Below are positions 1 through 9,475 of a stretch of DNA of 64,000 bases, in pieces. Where the stretch lies: assembly GCA_950022695.1 (NCBI GenBank), contig CATLLN010000004.1:98759-162758 (forward strand). Reading direction: 5' to 3'. The notes below the pieces were generated by a model. That model saw only the letters and a program-made list of their open reading frames with translations. It searched no databases and was not told the DNA's origin. The DNA comes from an uncultured bacterium. GTDB taxonomy: Bacteria > Cyanobacteriota > Vampirovibrionia > Gastranaerophilales > Gastranaerophilaceae. Made by a program: the position numbers and the translations under genes. The stretch's first letter is position 1, and every line of letters begins with the position of its first letter.

Positions 1-989
1 ATACCGCCGTCAATTGCAACATATTTTGTTCCGTGCGGAACTTGTTTTGAGCTGCCTATTGTGTATAAAGTTACGCCGGAGGTTGAAATAATACTTCTTC
101 CCGGTTCTAAGAATACTGTAGGAGCTTCAATATTATATTTTTCCACAACTTCATTTAGTTTGTTTATGATAAGTTCTGCAATGTCATAAGTTGAAGGAGG
201 TACGTCTTTTTCGGTATACTTTACACCTAAACCGCCGCCGATATTTATTTCGTTGAGTTTTATACCGAATTTTTTTTCAATTCTTGAAATTTCTCCTGCC
301 ATAATTTCGATTTCGTCAGGATAAATACTTGTTTCAAAAATCTGAGAACCGATGTGAGCATGAAGCCCGTGAAGTTTCAAATTTTTATATTCGTTTTGAA
401 TAAGTTCAATCGCTTCATCAACCTGGGTAAGGTCAAAACCGAATTTTGAATCCAGATGCCCGGTTTGAATATATTCGTGTGTATGGCATTCAATACCCGG
501 TGTAATTCTTAACAAAATGTCGGCAACTTTTCCTTTGCTTTGTGCAATTTCATTTAAAAGTGCAAGTTCAAAAAAGTTATCAGCCGAAATTCTTCCGACA
601 CCTAAATCCATTGCTAATGAAAGTTCATCATATGACTTGTTGCTTCCGTTAAATAATACATGAGTCATATCTACACCGGCTTTATGGACAGTATAGATTT
701 CGCCGCCTGATACTGTATCAAACCCGAATCCTTCTTCATCAAGAATTCTTGAAATCGCACTTGTACAAAGAGCTTTTGAAGCATACATCATACGTGTATT
801 CGGGTATTTTTCAAATGCTTTTTTATAATCTTTGCAGATTGAACGAAGTGATTTTTCATCAATCACATATAAAGGAGTTCCGTATTTTTCTGCTAAATCA
901 ACTAAATCACATCCGCCAATTTCTAAATTCCCCTTTTCATTGACAAGGGTTGAAACAGGTTTTAAAAATTGGTTTGTGCTTGATGTCAT
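1..989 (-). CDS. lysA: Diaminopimelate decarboxylase, 3' part beyond window
   Basis: A pyridoxal-phosphate enzyme that decarboxylates meso-diaminopimelate to lysine, the last step of lysine synthesis in the cytoplasm. The first 329 residues are visible; the gene runs off the left edge. Visible family marks are YASKAL with the PLP lysine at residue 72, HAHIGSQ at 210-216, the glycine loop GGGLG at 251-255 and EPGRS at 295-299. The fold is the alanine-racemase-like barrel of group IV decarboxylases. The start is an ATG at 989 preceded by AAAAGGAG at a good distance. Ornithine and carboxynorspermidine decarboxylases share the fold, but the motif set fits LysA best. No partner lysine gene is visible. 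Confidence 0.93.
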   Translation of the reverse strand, partial: MTSSTNQFLKPVSTLVNEKGNLEIGGCDLVDLAEKYGTPLYVIDEKSLRSICKDYKKAFEKYPNTRMMYASKALCTSAISRILDEEGFGFDTVSGGEIYTVHKAGVDMTHVLFNGSNKSYDELSLAMDLGVGRISADNFFELALLNEIAQSKGKVADILLRITPGIECHTHEYIQTGHLDSKFGFDLTQVDEAIELIQNEYKNLKLHGLHAHIGSQIFETSIYPDEIEIMAGEISRIEKKFGIKLNEINIGGGLGVKYTEKDVPPSTYDIAELIINKLNEVVEKYNIEAPTVFLEPGRSIISTSGVTLYTIGSSKQVPHGTKYVAIDGG

Positions 990-1055
990 TAATAGCTCCT
1001 TTTAATCTTATATTAACATAATTTGAGGATATTTAATATACTTCAAATTTCGTAT

Positions 1056-1379
1056 TTAATACGAAAAATATTTATCAAAATCAACATCGTCAAAACTGCA
1101 TAAAAGTCTGAAAGTCTCATCATCTTCGTCCATTCTTTGGAAATTGTATTCATTAAATTTCCAATATTTCGGATTACTCCCTTTTACTTTTACGATATCT
1201 TTTTCTTTGAGTATGTTTAATTTTTTCTTGACTTTATCGACGGGAATATTAACGAGCTTTGCAAGTTCTACAGCGGTAATTCCATCATCAGAATTGCACT
1301 TTTCGGGGGTCAGGAACATTAATTCCAGACCAACTGATTTTAGAATTTTATCTTCTTCTGTTTGCTCGTAGTTATCCAT
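1056..1379 (-). CDS. Small winged-helix-like protein, function unknown
   Basis: A protein of about 107 residues that I do not recognise by name. Its middle part (ITAVELAKLVNIPVDKVKKK followed by NILKEKDIVKVKG) reads as a winged helix-turn-helix: a helix-turn-helix pair, a recognition helix rich in lysine, then a short basic wing. The C-terminus is acidic and aromatic. DNA binding is therefore likely but not shown. The ATG at 1379 is taken as start; an in-frame TTG at 1409 with AGGA just upstream is possible and would add ten residues. It sits between lysA and another small gene, all on the minus strand, without a clear operon link. Confidence 0.7.
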   Translation of the reverse strand: MDNYEQTEEDKILKSVGLELMFLTPEKCNSDDGITAVELAKLVNIPVDKVKKKLNILKEKDIVKVKGSNPKYWKFNEYNFQRMDEDDETFRLLCSFDDVDFDKYFSY

Positions 1380-1435
1380 ATATATATGATAACTGAAATA
1401 TATTCTCAAGATATCCTATATTTGATGGAATCCTG

Positions 1436-1807
1436 TTATTCTTCTTCTGAATCTTCGTCTTTTTTTATAGCATCGACTACCATTTTTGCCATTTCTTTAG
1501 CAATAACTTTTTGTGTGTCTGCAGGACAGTTTTGAAGCATATTCATAGCAGTTCTAAGAGTTGTGTCAATATCGTACCATCTTCCGCGGCGGTTGTCGTC
1601 AAGACCTGAACCTACAGCGTTAATAATATCATCTACTGCTTCAAATTTTTCGTCTTCAATATTGTGTTCAATGATAATTTTGATTAAATTTAAAGCTACT
1701 CGAATCTGAGTTTGATCATCAGTTTCTTCTAATGTTTTAACCGCTTCTGATAAAACAGGGTCTTTATCATACCAGCGTCTGTATTGGTTTGAATATTCTT
1801 CTTTCAT
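1436..1807 (-). CDS. Conserved-looking hypothetical with two WYD repeats
   Basis: A 123-residue acidic, helical, soluble protein of unknown function. Two related segments can be seen: RRWYDKDPVLSEAVKTLEE near residues 10-28 and GRWYDIDTTLRTAMNML near residues 74-90. Each is followed by a helix ending in a similar hydrophobic pattern, so the protein looks like an internal duplication of a roughly 60-residue unit. The start at 1807 is chosen because AAAGGAGAG lies just upstream; a longer frame reaches 1861 but lacks a ribosome site. The tail is a run of Asp and Glu. No catalytic motif or membrane segment is visible. Confidence 0.8.
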   Translation of the reverse strand: MKEEYSNQYRRWYDKDPVLSEAVKTLEETDDQTQIRVALNLIKIIIEHNIEDEKFEAVDDIINAVGSGLDDNRRGRWYDIDTTLRTAMNMLQNCPADTQKVIAKEMAKMVVDAIKKDEDSEEE

Positions 1808-1922
1808 ACTTTTCTCTCCTTTATGTGAGACAATTTTATCATTTTTTTTGAGAGTATGCAAGGGGGGAATTCAAGAAATCGCGTGCTCGTCCGGAGCGCA
1901 ATAATTGAAATTATATTTACCC

Positions 1923-2198
1923 TTAGCCTTGTTTGAAGGTGACGCCTTTTGTGCCTTTCGGGTATTGCCAGTTAAGACATTGGCGCTCACAGGCAATACG
2001 GCATGCACCGCATTCAAGACAATTTTCAAAGTTTACAATAAGCTCTTGGGTTTCTTCGTTCCATTCGTATACTTGAGCCGGGCAAATATTAACACAGCAT
2101 TTTGTGATACAAAGCTTACATTGTTCAAAATCCGGTTTGAGGTGGGACTCTGTATCCGGTGAGTACTTTAGTGTGTATAATTTTTTATCTAAGTTCAT
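1923..2198 (-). CDS. fixX: FixX-like ferredoxin with two cysteine clusters
   Basis: A 91-residue ferredoxin-like protein. The second cluster is a canonical 4Fe-4S set, C60, C63, C66 and C70, with C74 following. The first set is C27, C30, C34, C35 and C39. FixX proteins pass electrons with FixC from electron-transfer flavoprotein to quinone or other acceptors. The start at 2198 overlaps the TGA of the upstream FixC-like gene as ATGA, and GGAG lies nine bases upstream, which implies translational coupling. A longer start at 2213 is less likely. FixA/FixB (ETF beta/alpha) are not next to it, so the electron donor is not shown by context. Confidence 0.85.
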   Translation of the reverse strand: MNLDKKLYTLKYSPDTESHLKPDFEQCKLCITKCCVNICPAQVYEWNEETQELIVNFENCLECGACRIACERQCLNWQYPKGTKGVTFKQG

Positions 2199-3493
2199 AT
2201 TAAAATACTCCATAATAACTTAACGATTGCCCAAATATCTTTGAATAATTCAGATATTTTTCTGTCAGTAAAAATACTTTTGATAAATTTGTGGTAATTT
2301 TCTTTTTTGGGAATTCCGTTAACAGAGGTGAACATTTCAAAAAATGCGTTAATTTTTTTCATGTAATAGCAAAGGAACGCATTTTTACGTGAGTGCATAA
2401 CATCCATGAGTTCGCGGTAGGTTTTGAGGTCTTTTAAGATGAATGATTTTTTTAATTTTTTCTCGTAGTTGGATAGAGTTTTTTTAGAAAAATCATTTTT
2501 ATCGATTGCTTCAACGGCAGTTTCAGCGGCAAGTTTTCCGCTAATCATTGCAAGGTTTGTACCTTCCCAGTGAAGATTATTTACAAGCATTGCCGCATCA
2601 CCTATTATCATAACTCCGTTATCACAAAGTTTCGGGATTTTTTTGTATCCGCCTTCAGGGATGAGGTGTGCGGAGTATTCTTTTAGGGTTCCGCCTTCGA
2701 TTAAAGGGGCAATTGTCGGGTGTTGTTTTAGTTTTTCAAGGATTTCGTAAGGTCTGTAATTATTTTCAGCTAACTCGTTGAGGGTTATGCCAAGTCCGAT
2801 TGTGACAGAATCTGTATTTGTATACATAAACCCGAGTCCAAGCATTCCAAGCATTGGTCCGCCGAAGATTTCTACAATTGCGCCTTCATTATCTTTTAGT
2901 TTAAATCTTTGATTAATTATTTGGTTATCAAGTTTTATAACTTCTTTTACGCTCAGGGCAACATCTTTTGTATCAATATCTTTTCTTAACCCTATTTGTT
3001 TGGCAAGAAGTGAATTAACACCGTCAGCAAGGATTACGATATCGGCGAAGTATTCTTCCAGTTCGGTTTTTACACCTATAACTTGATTTTTTTCTTTAAT
3101 AAGTTCTCTTACAACTGTTTCTTCAACAATGTAAGCTCCGGCTTTTTTTGCTTCTTCAGCTGCCCAACGGTCGAATTTTGCACGAATGACTGAATAGCTG
3201 GAATTATCGTTTTTACGATAGGTTATTGTTGTTGAATCTTCTTCGCCAAGTATTGCAAAATTATGTTCGATATTGCGTCTTTCAATTGGAGCTTCTGTTT
3301 CAAAGTTCGGGAAAATTTCTTTTGTCGCTTGCGTATATATTGCACCGCCAAAAACATTTTTACTGCCTGCAAATAAACCGCGTTCAATTAAAATAACTTC
3401 TTTTCCTGCTCTTGCAAGTGTGATAGCACAAGAAATTCCTGCAGGTCCTGCACCTACAATTATAACATCTGTTTTGTTTTCCCGTTTCAACAT
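2195..3493 (-). CDS. fixC: FixC-like FAD-dependent electron-transfer oxidoreductase
   Basis: A 432-residue flavoprotein of the ETF-quinone oxidoreductase/geranylgeranyl-reductase superfamily. The N-terminus carries the FAD dinucleotide fold VIIVGAGPAGIS (G14, G16, G19), an acidic residue ends the second strand (LIERG), and GVMIIGDAA near residue 295 is the second FAD motif. In FixC proteins the flavin takes electrons from ETF and hands them to a quinone or ferredoxin. The C-terminus ends in a hydrophobic stretch that may touch the membrane. It is coupled to the ferredoxin gene by a 4-base overlap. GAGAGG precedes the ATG. A plain geranylgeranyl-reductase-like role cannot be excluded. Confidence 0.85.
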   Translation of the reverse strand: MLKRENKTDVIIVGAGPAGISCAITLARAGKEVILIERGLFAGSKNVFGGAIYTQATKEIFPNFETEAPIERRNIEHNFAILGEEDSTTITYRKNDNSSYSVIRAKFDRWAAEEAKKAGAYIVEETVVRELIKEKNQVIGVKTELEEYFADIVILADGVNSLLAKQIGLRKDIDTKDVALSVKEVIKLDNQIINQRFKLKDNEGAIVEIFGGPMLGMLGLGFMYTNTDSVTIGLGITLNELAENNYRPYEILEKLKQHPTIAPLIEGGTLKEYSAHLIPEGGYKKIPKLCDNGVMIIGDAAMLVNNLHWEGTNLAMISGKLAAETAVEAIDKNDFSKKTLSNYEKKLKKSFILKDLKTYRELMDVMHSRKNAFLCYYMKKINAFFEMFTSVNGIPKKENYHKFIKSIFTDRKISELFKDIWAIVKLLWSILI

Positions 3494-3707
3494 AAAACCT
3501 CTCTATTACTTAATTATATAATAAATTTACCCTGTTGTAAAATAGTTAATTATACTAATTTTATTGTTTATTTGCCAGTTTAAACAATTGCGATGACCTG
3601 GAAATAATTGGTAACAACATTTAACCTTAGATTGTAAAATTACGTAAAGTTTTAGCAAAAAATTCTTGCATTTTGTTTTAGTATGAATGAAAATACATTA
3701 AAAACGG

Positions 3708-6116
3708 ATGTGTGAAATGATAGTAAATAGTGCAGCAAATTTTCGAATAGATAAACAACGATACAAAAAGGAGTACATGTCTCCAAATTCCGAGACACTT
3801 GTCCCTTCTTCAAATTTCTATTCACAATATAATAATCAAGATATTAAGAGACCTTTAAAAACAAATCATTCAGATTTAAGTTTTAAAGGTCTTTCTTTAG
3901 GTTACAAGCAGATAGGAAAAACTTTTAGCGTAAGAGAGTTCCTTGAATTTTCTGATAAATATGTCGGAAAAATGGGTAGAGAGCTTTTAGAAGATATTAC
4001 GGTAAGACATAAAGATGCTGCATCTAAACTGATTTCTGTTAACGGTGATAATATAACACTTGCTAAAAAGACAATTCCTCATCTGGCGTGGGATGGAATT
4101 ATATATCCGGTCAAGATTTTACCGGGCGATTTATTAAACGGTTTGGTTGAACTTATGGGAAAAGTTCCGGGATTTGAGAATTGGTCTGCAAAAACTTTAG
4201 AAAGACCAATGTTTAAAAATATTCGCCAACGTTCAAAACTTGACTCTAAAATCAGTTCTTTACAAGGGTTGATTACATATCGTGATATGAAAATCCATAA
4301 CGCGAAAGAAGCTTTTGCAAAACAAGCAGGAAAAACTGTAAATGAATTAACAGATGCTGAAATCGCAAAAATCACTCAAGATGTTGATGTGAAAATGGGC
4401 TCAAGTATTTTCCAAAGCGAACTTAAAATGTTTGACCCGAAATCAGGTAACTATGATACTAAACACGAAAGAGCATTAAATAGATTAGTTTCAGGTTTAC
4501 CGCCTGCAATTTTCCTTGCAAATGATGCTTATAACTTATCAAGAATGATGGATGATGATCCAAATGCAGCTACAAAAGAACAAAAAGTCAGATTTAAGCA
4601 AGAAGTCAGCAGAATTTTTACAAGCGGATATTTAACATTGATTACAATGGGCGCTTTCCAAAAATTCATTAACCGTTCAAAAGCAGGTATTGTTCTGACA
4701 ACAGGTATTACGGTTCTTGTAACAGAAATGTTCTCACGTTTATCTAACGGTAAACACATTACAAGATTAACTCCTGAGCAGGCAAGAAAAGAAAATGAAG
4801 AAGCTAAAGCTCCGGAAGCTAAAATTAAACCGGTTGAAAATAAACAGGTTTCATCAACAGGCGCGCCTGCTGTGAAAAACGATAAAACGAAAGAACAACA
4901 AAAACCTTTATTATCATTTGATACCTTAATGAAAGGTTCAGCCGCAGTTTTGGGTATCGGATACAGTATTAAAGGATTCAAAAATATTCCGGCAATCAGA
5001 AAAGCTGCTTTAAAATATTTTGAAAATATGAAACTTAATAACCCTGAAAAATTTGATAAATTGGGTATTAAAGAATTGAAACTTGAAAATGCTGTGAAAA
5101 CTTTTGAAGACAAGGTTATTTACAGACCATTTACTCAATTATATAAACGATTAACATCTCAAAAATTCCACGTTGAACCTGAAAAATTTGACAAGGTAGT
5201 AGAAGTATTGAGAGAATATGACGAAAAGTTTGCAGCAAAATATGAACAAGTCGGTAAATCCGCACTGAAAACAATTGACGGAAAACAAATTATTGATTTG
5301 GGCAGCAAAGATAGGAAAATAAAACCACTTGTAAACTTTGTAATTGCGCCGTTCAAATTTATATGGAATACAGTAACACTTCCATACTGGATGGTAGATG
5401 AAAAATTGATGAGTGTGTTTAGAAAAGCTAAACCAAAACCATCAACTAAAGATATTGAAGCATTAGCAAAAAGTTTTGACAGAATTAGTATGAATGCACT
5501 TAAAAAGAACTTTAACAAAGAAAAATTCCACGATTTTCTACAGGTTAATTTCTTGAAAGCATTTAATGAAGATTCATTATCAAGTGTTTCAAACGCTGAA
5601 TTATCAAACCTTGCAAAAACAGCAGCATCAATTGCAACAATCTGGTTCTTGATGACAGATAATTACAATATGGTAATGTTAAAATCTAACGGTAATGACA
5701 AAGAAGGTGCAAATACCAAGTTTAAAGAAAGATTTGTTCAAGAAGGTTCAAGATTATTCTATCAAACATTATTGATTGATCTGTTTAACTCAACATTCAG
5801 AAATCAATACAACTCATCTTTGATGGGAATGAGCTGGATTACACTTGTCGATACAACATTAGGTGAAATGCTGACAAGATCATCAGTTGGTACAGCATTA
5901 AAACCTCATACAAGAGATGAACTCATCGCAAGGGAAACAAGACAAAATAATTACACAGGTTTCTTAAAAAAATACTATAACTTTATGCAAAGATTAACAG
6001 GTAAACGTTCAATCAAGTCATACGAAGTAACACCTAAAAATGCAGCTCCTGCAGCAGTAACAACAATCCCTGCATTAGAAGTTAACAAGAATATAATCTT
6101 TCAACAGAACAAATAA
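3708..6116 (+). CDS. Large protein of unknown function (802 aa)
   Basis: I do not recognise this protein. It is long, lysine-rich and mostly helical, with no N-terminal signal peptide. The N-terminal 70 residues are low-complexity and contain a short SDLSFKGLSLG segment; a related FxFG/FKG tone occurs in other large unknown proteins in this window. Hydrophobic stretches occur near residues 300-330 (GYLTLITMGAFQKF and GIVLTTGITVLVTEMF), 410-420 and 645-660 (TAASIATIWFLM), so it may associate with membrane. A hydrophilic linker rich in Ala, Lys and Glu lies near 355-400. The start could be 3708, 3717 or 3777; the last has AAGGAG only three bases upstream. It is a single gene closed by a strong terminator. 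Confidence 0.85.
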   Translation: MCEMIVNSAANFRIDKQRYKKEYMSPNSETLVPSSNFYSQYNNQDIKRPLKTNHSDLSFKGLSLGYKQIGKTFSVREFLEFSDKYVGKMGRELLEDITVRHKDAASKLISVNGDNITLAKKTIPHLAWDGIIYPVKILPGDLLNGLVELMGKVPGFENWSAKTLERPMFKNIRQRSKLDSKISSLQGLITYRDMKIHNAKEAFAKQAGKTVNELTDAEIAKITQDVDVKMGSSIFQSELKMFDPKSGNYDTKHERALNRLVSGLPPAIFLANDAYNLSRMMDDDPNAATKEQKVRFKQEVSRIFTSGYLTLITMGAFQKFINRSKAGIVLTTGITVLVTEMFSRLSNGKHITRLTPEQARKENEEAKAPEAKIKPVENKQVSSTGAPAVKNDKTKEQQKPLLSFDTLMKGSAAVLGIGYSIKGFKNIPAIRKAALKYFENMKLNNPEKFDKLGIKELKLENAVKTFEDKVIYRPFTQLYKRLTSQKFHVEPEKFDKVVEVLREYDEKFAAKYEQVGKSALKTIDGKQIIDLGSKDRKIKPLVNFVIAPFKFIWNTVTLPYWMVDEKLMSVFRKAKPKPSTKDIEALAKSFDRISMNALKKNFNKEKFHDFLQVNFLKAFNEDSLSSVSNAELSNLAKTAASIATIWFLMTDNYNMVMLKSNGNDKEGANTKFKERFVQEGSRLFYQTLLIDLFNSTFRNQYNSSLMGMSWITLVDTTLGEMLTRSSVGTALKPHTRDELIARETRQNNYTGFLKKYYNFMQRLTGKRSIKSYEVTPKNAAPAAVTTIPALEVNKNIIFQQNK

Positions 6117-6130
6117 AAATTTATGAGAAT

Positions 6131-6168
6131 CAAAAAGGCGCCGGCAAAAATTTGCCGGCGCCTTTTTG
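6131..6168 (+). terminator. Strong rho-independent terminator, probably bidirectional
   Basis: An inverted repeat AAAGGCGCCGGCAAA / TTTGCCGGCGCCTTT with a tiny loop, flanked by A- and T-runs. It lies between the convergent 802-residue gene and the SH3-like gene and can stop both. Confidence 0.9.
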
Positions 6169-6180
6169 TGTATAAAATAT

Positions 6181-6825
6181 TTATTTAATGGCAGGGAAGA
6201 AATAACGAACTCCATTATCAGAACGCCATCTTATATAACCTGTTTTGGGTGTTTTATCTAAATCCATAACACTTACAAGTGCCCAGTTCCCGCGTATTAC
6301 ACTGAGGTTTATTTTTTGCGGGTAATTCATTGTTGAAATAGTTTTTGCATTATCTTCTGTTGATGCTTTAATGTCTTTACAGGATTCAGGTGCGCTTTTT
6401 AAAAGCATAAGTCCGTATTTTTTACCGTAGGTATTATAAAAATTAATCCAGGTCATAAATTTATACGGGTCATCCATTTTTATCCAGCCGGTTTTTCCTG
6501 TTTGGTTATCGTAAATTATTTCAATCCAATCATCGGTCATATCAGTTACTGCCGCAAGTTCAAGTGATTTTTTAGGCAGAAATACCACAAAAAACTTTTC
6601 AAAACCTATTTCGCTCGGGAAAAATTCATCACAATTCCATCTTACACGGTAAAGAATTTGTGATTCCTCATTTGGCTCTTTATAAATTTGAACATCTTCT
6701 CCGACTTGATATAAGCCGATAGAATTTACCTGATTGATATTCGGGCGTACAGGCATGATATCTTTAGCATTTGCAAGATTTATGCCTAGAAATACCATTA
6801 ATATTAATAGAAATAATTTTTTCAT
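6181..6825 (-). CDS. Secreted SH3-like domain protein
   Basis: A 214-residue exported protein. Residues 1-20 form a clear signal peptide (MKKLFLLILMVFLGINLANA) with likely cleavage after ANA. The mature part begins with a stretch resembling bacterial SH3 domains (VGEDVQIYKEPNEESQILYR, then a turn and DDWIEIIYDNQTGKTGWIKM), a fold often used for cell-wall binding. A second, weaker unit ends with GNWALVSVMDLDKTPKTGYI. No catalytic motif is visible. It probably lies in the periplasm or at the envelope. It stands alone, ending at the shared terminator. Confidence 0.82.
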   Translation of the reverse strand: MKKLFLLILMVFLGINLANAKDIMPVRPNINQVNSIGLYQVGEDVQIYKEPNEESQILYRVRWNCDEFFPSEIGFEKFFVVFLPKKSLELAAVTDMTDDWIEIIYDNQTGKTGWIKMDDPYKFMTWINFYNTYGKKYGLMLLKSAPESCKDIKASTEDNAKTISTMNYPQKINLSVIRGNWALVSVMDLDKTPKTGYIRWRSDNGVRYFFPAIK

Positions 6826-6877
6826 ATTAACCTCTTTTGTTTAACTCTCCTGTCGGGCTAATGGAAATTTTTTACCC

Positions 6878-9358
6878 TTATTCCCTGAATGAAATTTGAG
6901 CGTATGCTTTTTGGAGTTTTTCTCTAACGGATGTCATTTGTTGGTCGATAATTTCATCTGTTAATGTTGCATTCTCATCTTGCATAAAGATTCTGAACGC
7001 TACACTTTTAAAACCTTCTTCAACATGTTCGCCTTGATAAACGTCAAAGATTTCAGAACCTTTAAAGATATTTTGTTTAACACCGCTTTTGATAACTTTT
7101 TGGATGTCATCGCAAGATACCGTGTCGTTGATTATGAAAGCCAAATCCCTTTTAACTTCCGGGAATTGAGGCAGGTGTTTAAATCTTGGAACAGTTTCTT
7201 TTACTGCGCCGATTACTTCATCTAAATCAACTTTGAATAAAAATGCTTCCTGATTAAGCTTTAATTTGTCTTGAAGTGTCGGATGAATTTGTCCGAAATA
7301 TCCAATAGGCTGAGGCTTTTTACCAAGTAATAAAACTACAGCGGTTCTATACGGATGGAAAATTTTATGTGTTTTAGAAAGTTCTGTTTCTTCAAGTGGA
7401 ACAATTTTGATTCTTCTTGTAATTTGTAAATCTTCAAACAGATTTTCAACAATACCTTTTACTGTGAAGAAGTCTGTTTTAACTGAGTTTTGCCATTTTG
7501 AGTTTTGAACTTCGCCTGTTAAAACACCTTCAAGTACAAGAGTTTCTTTTACTCCGGTATTTTTTTCATCAGCTTGGGCAACTTTCAGATAAGTTCTGCC
7601 GATTTCGTATCCCCAGAATGTTTTTTGACCGTTATCGAAGTTATATTTCATACAGTTTAAAGCACTTGCGGCAAGTGTTTGACGAAGCATTGAATATTCT
7701 TCACTTGCTGCATTTGCAACTTTAACGGCATTTTCGTCATCATATGGAATGTTGAATTTATCAAGTAGAGATTTTCCGATAAGCGAACTTGTTTGAATTT
7801 CATTTAAACCTGCTGAAAGCATAAGTTCATGTATTCTTTTAATAACTTTTTCGCCTAATGTAATAACAGGAGTTTGTGATTTATTTGGAAGGGTTGGTGC
7901 GATTTTGTCGTAACCGTTAATTCTTGCGATTTCTTCGATTAAATCAATCTCTCTTGTGACATCGTATGCTCTGAAACTTGGAACTAAGAATTTTGCTGCT
8001 GCATCGTTTCCGCCAAGTTTTTTGAATCCTAAGTTTTCTAATATATTAATACATCTGTCTGCTGAAATTTCGCATCCTAAGATTCTTTTAACCTGATTGT
8101 AGCGCAATGTGATTTCAATTGGTTCAAGTTTGTTTTCACCATCTTCAACCATACCAATAACTTCGGCATCAGCGTATTCAACAAGTAACTGCATTGCACG
8201 CATAAGAGCCGGTTTTACTGATTCAATATCAATTCCGCGTTCAAATCTTGCAGAAGCTTCACTTCTGTAGCCTGCGCTTCTTGCAGATTTTCTGTTTGTT
8301 GCAGGGGTGAAGTATGCAGCTTCAAGTGCAATTGATGTTGTATTATTGTCAATTTCTGAATTTGCTCCGCCAAATACTCCGCCTAAACAAACTCCTTCTT
8401 TTTCTGTTGCGATTAGAACAGAATCAGTTGTAAGTGTTCTTTCTACTTCATCTAAAGTAACAAGTTTTTCGCCTTTTTCAGCGCGTCTCACGCAAAGATA
8501 TCCGTCAAGTTTATCAAAATCAAATGCGTGTAATGGGCATCCGTATTCAAGCATAACGTAATTTGTGATATCTACAACGTTATTGATTGCACGAACACCT
8601 GATGCTACAAGTCTTTTTTGCATCCAGTCAGGTGATGGTTTGATTTTGATATTTTTCAAAATTCCGATTGAATAATATTTGCAGACATCTTTATCTTTAA
8701 TTTCAACTTTGAATTTATTTGTTGATAAGTCTTTTGTGCATTCGATGGTATTTAGTTTCAAAGGTGTATCAAATAATGCACTTAATTCTCTTGCTACACC
8801 GATTACTGACATCTGATCACCGCGGTTTGCAGTCGGTGCAACATCAATAACTGTGTCTTTTTCATATCCTAAAACATCTTTAACGTCTTGACCTAAACCG
8901 ACATTAGGGAAAATTCTGTTTAAAATAAGAATACCATCTTCTTCCTGATAACCGCGTTCAGAAACCCCGAGTTCATCAGCAGAACAAAGCATCCCTTGAG
9001 ATTCAACACCGCGTATAACAGCAGGTGTTAATGTAAACATTTCACCTGATTTTCTGTCCAAAACTTGAGAACCAACGCTTGCGTACGGCACAATTTGACC
9101 TTCTTGAATATTTTGAGCACCGCAGACAACTGTTTTTAACCCTGAACCTGTATTAACTGTTACAAGGTGAAGTCTGTCTGAATTCGGGTGATTATCGATT
9201 TTTTCGATTTTAACTGTTTTTATATTGGTAAACATTGGTTTAACGTCTTGGTAACCTTCAACTTCCAACCCGCTCATAGTAAGTTCGTGCGCGATTTGAG
9301 AAGTTTCGACATTTGATAAATCTACGAATTCGTTTAACCAATTTAAAGATACTTGCAT
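6878..9358 (-). CDS. pheT: Phenylalanine-tRNA ligase beta subunit
   Basis: The 826-residue beta chain of the (alpha-beta)2 enzyme that charges tRNA-Phe. Domains appear in the usual order: an N-terminal catalytic-like start MQVSLNWLNEFVDLS, an EMAP/tRNA-binding domain at about 40-150, the B3/B4 editing region, the B5 domain, the core with DLIEEIARINGYDKI, and a C-terminal ferredoxin-like anticodon-binding domain containing PQFPEVKRDLAFII. Length is typical. GAGGG precedes the ATG. The alpha-subunit gene pheS is not adjacent, so the two subunits are encoded apart here, as in many cyanobacteria. Confidence 0.97.
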   Translation of the reverse strand: MQVSLNWLNEFVDLSNVETSQIAHELTMSGLEVEGYQDVKPMFTNIKTVKIEKIDNHPNSDRLHLVTVNTGSGLKTVVCGAQNIQEGQIVPYASVGSQVLDRKSGEMFTLTPAVIRGVESQGMLCSADELGVSERGYQEEDGILILNRIFPNVGLGQDVKDVLGYEKDTVIDVAPTANRGDQMSVIGVARELSALFDTPLKLNTIECTKDLSTNKFKVEIKDKDVCKYYSIGILKNIKIKPSPDWMQKRLVASGVRAINNVVDITNYVMLEYGCPLHAFDFDKLDGYLCVRRAEKGEKLVTLDEVERTLTTDSVLIATEKEGVCLGGVFGGANSEIDNNTTSIALEAAYFTPATNRKSARSAGYRSEASARFERGIDIESVKPALMRAMQLLVEYADAEVIGMVEDGENKLEPIEITLRYNQVKRILGCEISADRCINILENLGFKKLGGNDAAAKFLVPSFRAYDVTREIDLIEEIARINGYDKIAPTLPNKSQTPVITLGEKVIKRIHELMLSAGLNEIQTSSLIGKSLLDKFNIPYDDENAVKVANAASEEYSMLRQTLAASALNCMKYNFDNGQKTFWGYEIGRTYLKVAQADEKNTGVKETLVLEGVLTGEVQNSKWQNSVKTDFFTVKGIVENLFEDLQITRRIKIVPLEETELSKTHKIFHPYRTAVVLLLGKKPQPIGYFGQIHPTLQDKLKLNQEAFLFKVDLDEVIGAVKETVPRFKHLPQFPEVKRDLAFIINDTVSCDDIQKVIKSGVKQNIFKGSEIFDVYQGEHVEEGFKSVAFRIFMQDENATLTDEIIDQQMTSVREKLQKAYAQISFRE

Positions 9359-9475
9359 TTATTTTCCCTCTTAATTTAAATTATAATCTATGTTTGTATT
9401 TTATTACAAAAGTAATTGTTTGTAAAATTCAAAAATATGATATATAATTATTTGTAGTTAAAAAGGAGAAGATTT

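Noticed and set aside
4079..5518. Minus-strand frames inside the 802-residue gene
   Set aside because: They are antisense readings of a continuous plus-strand gene with normal codon use.
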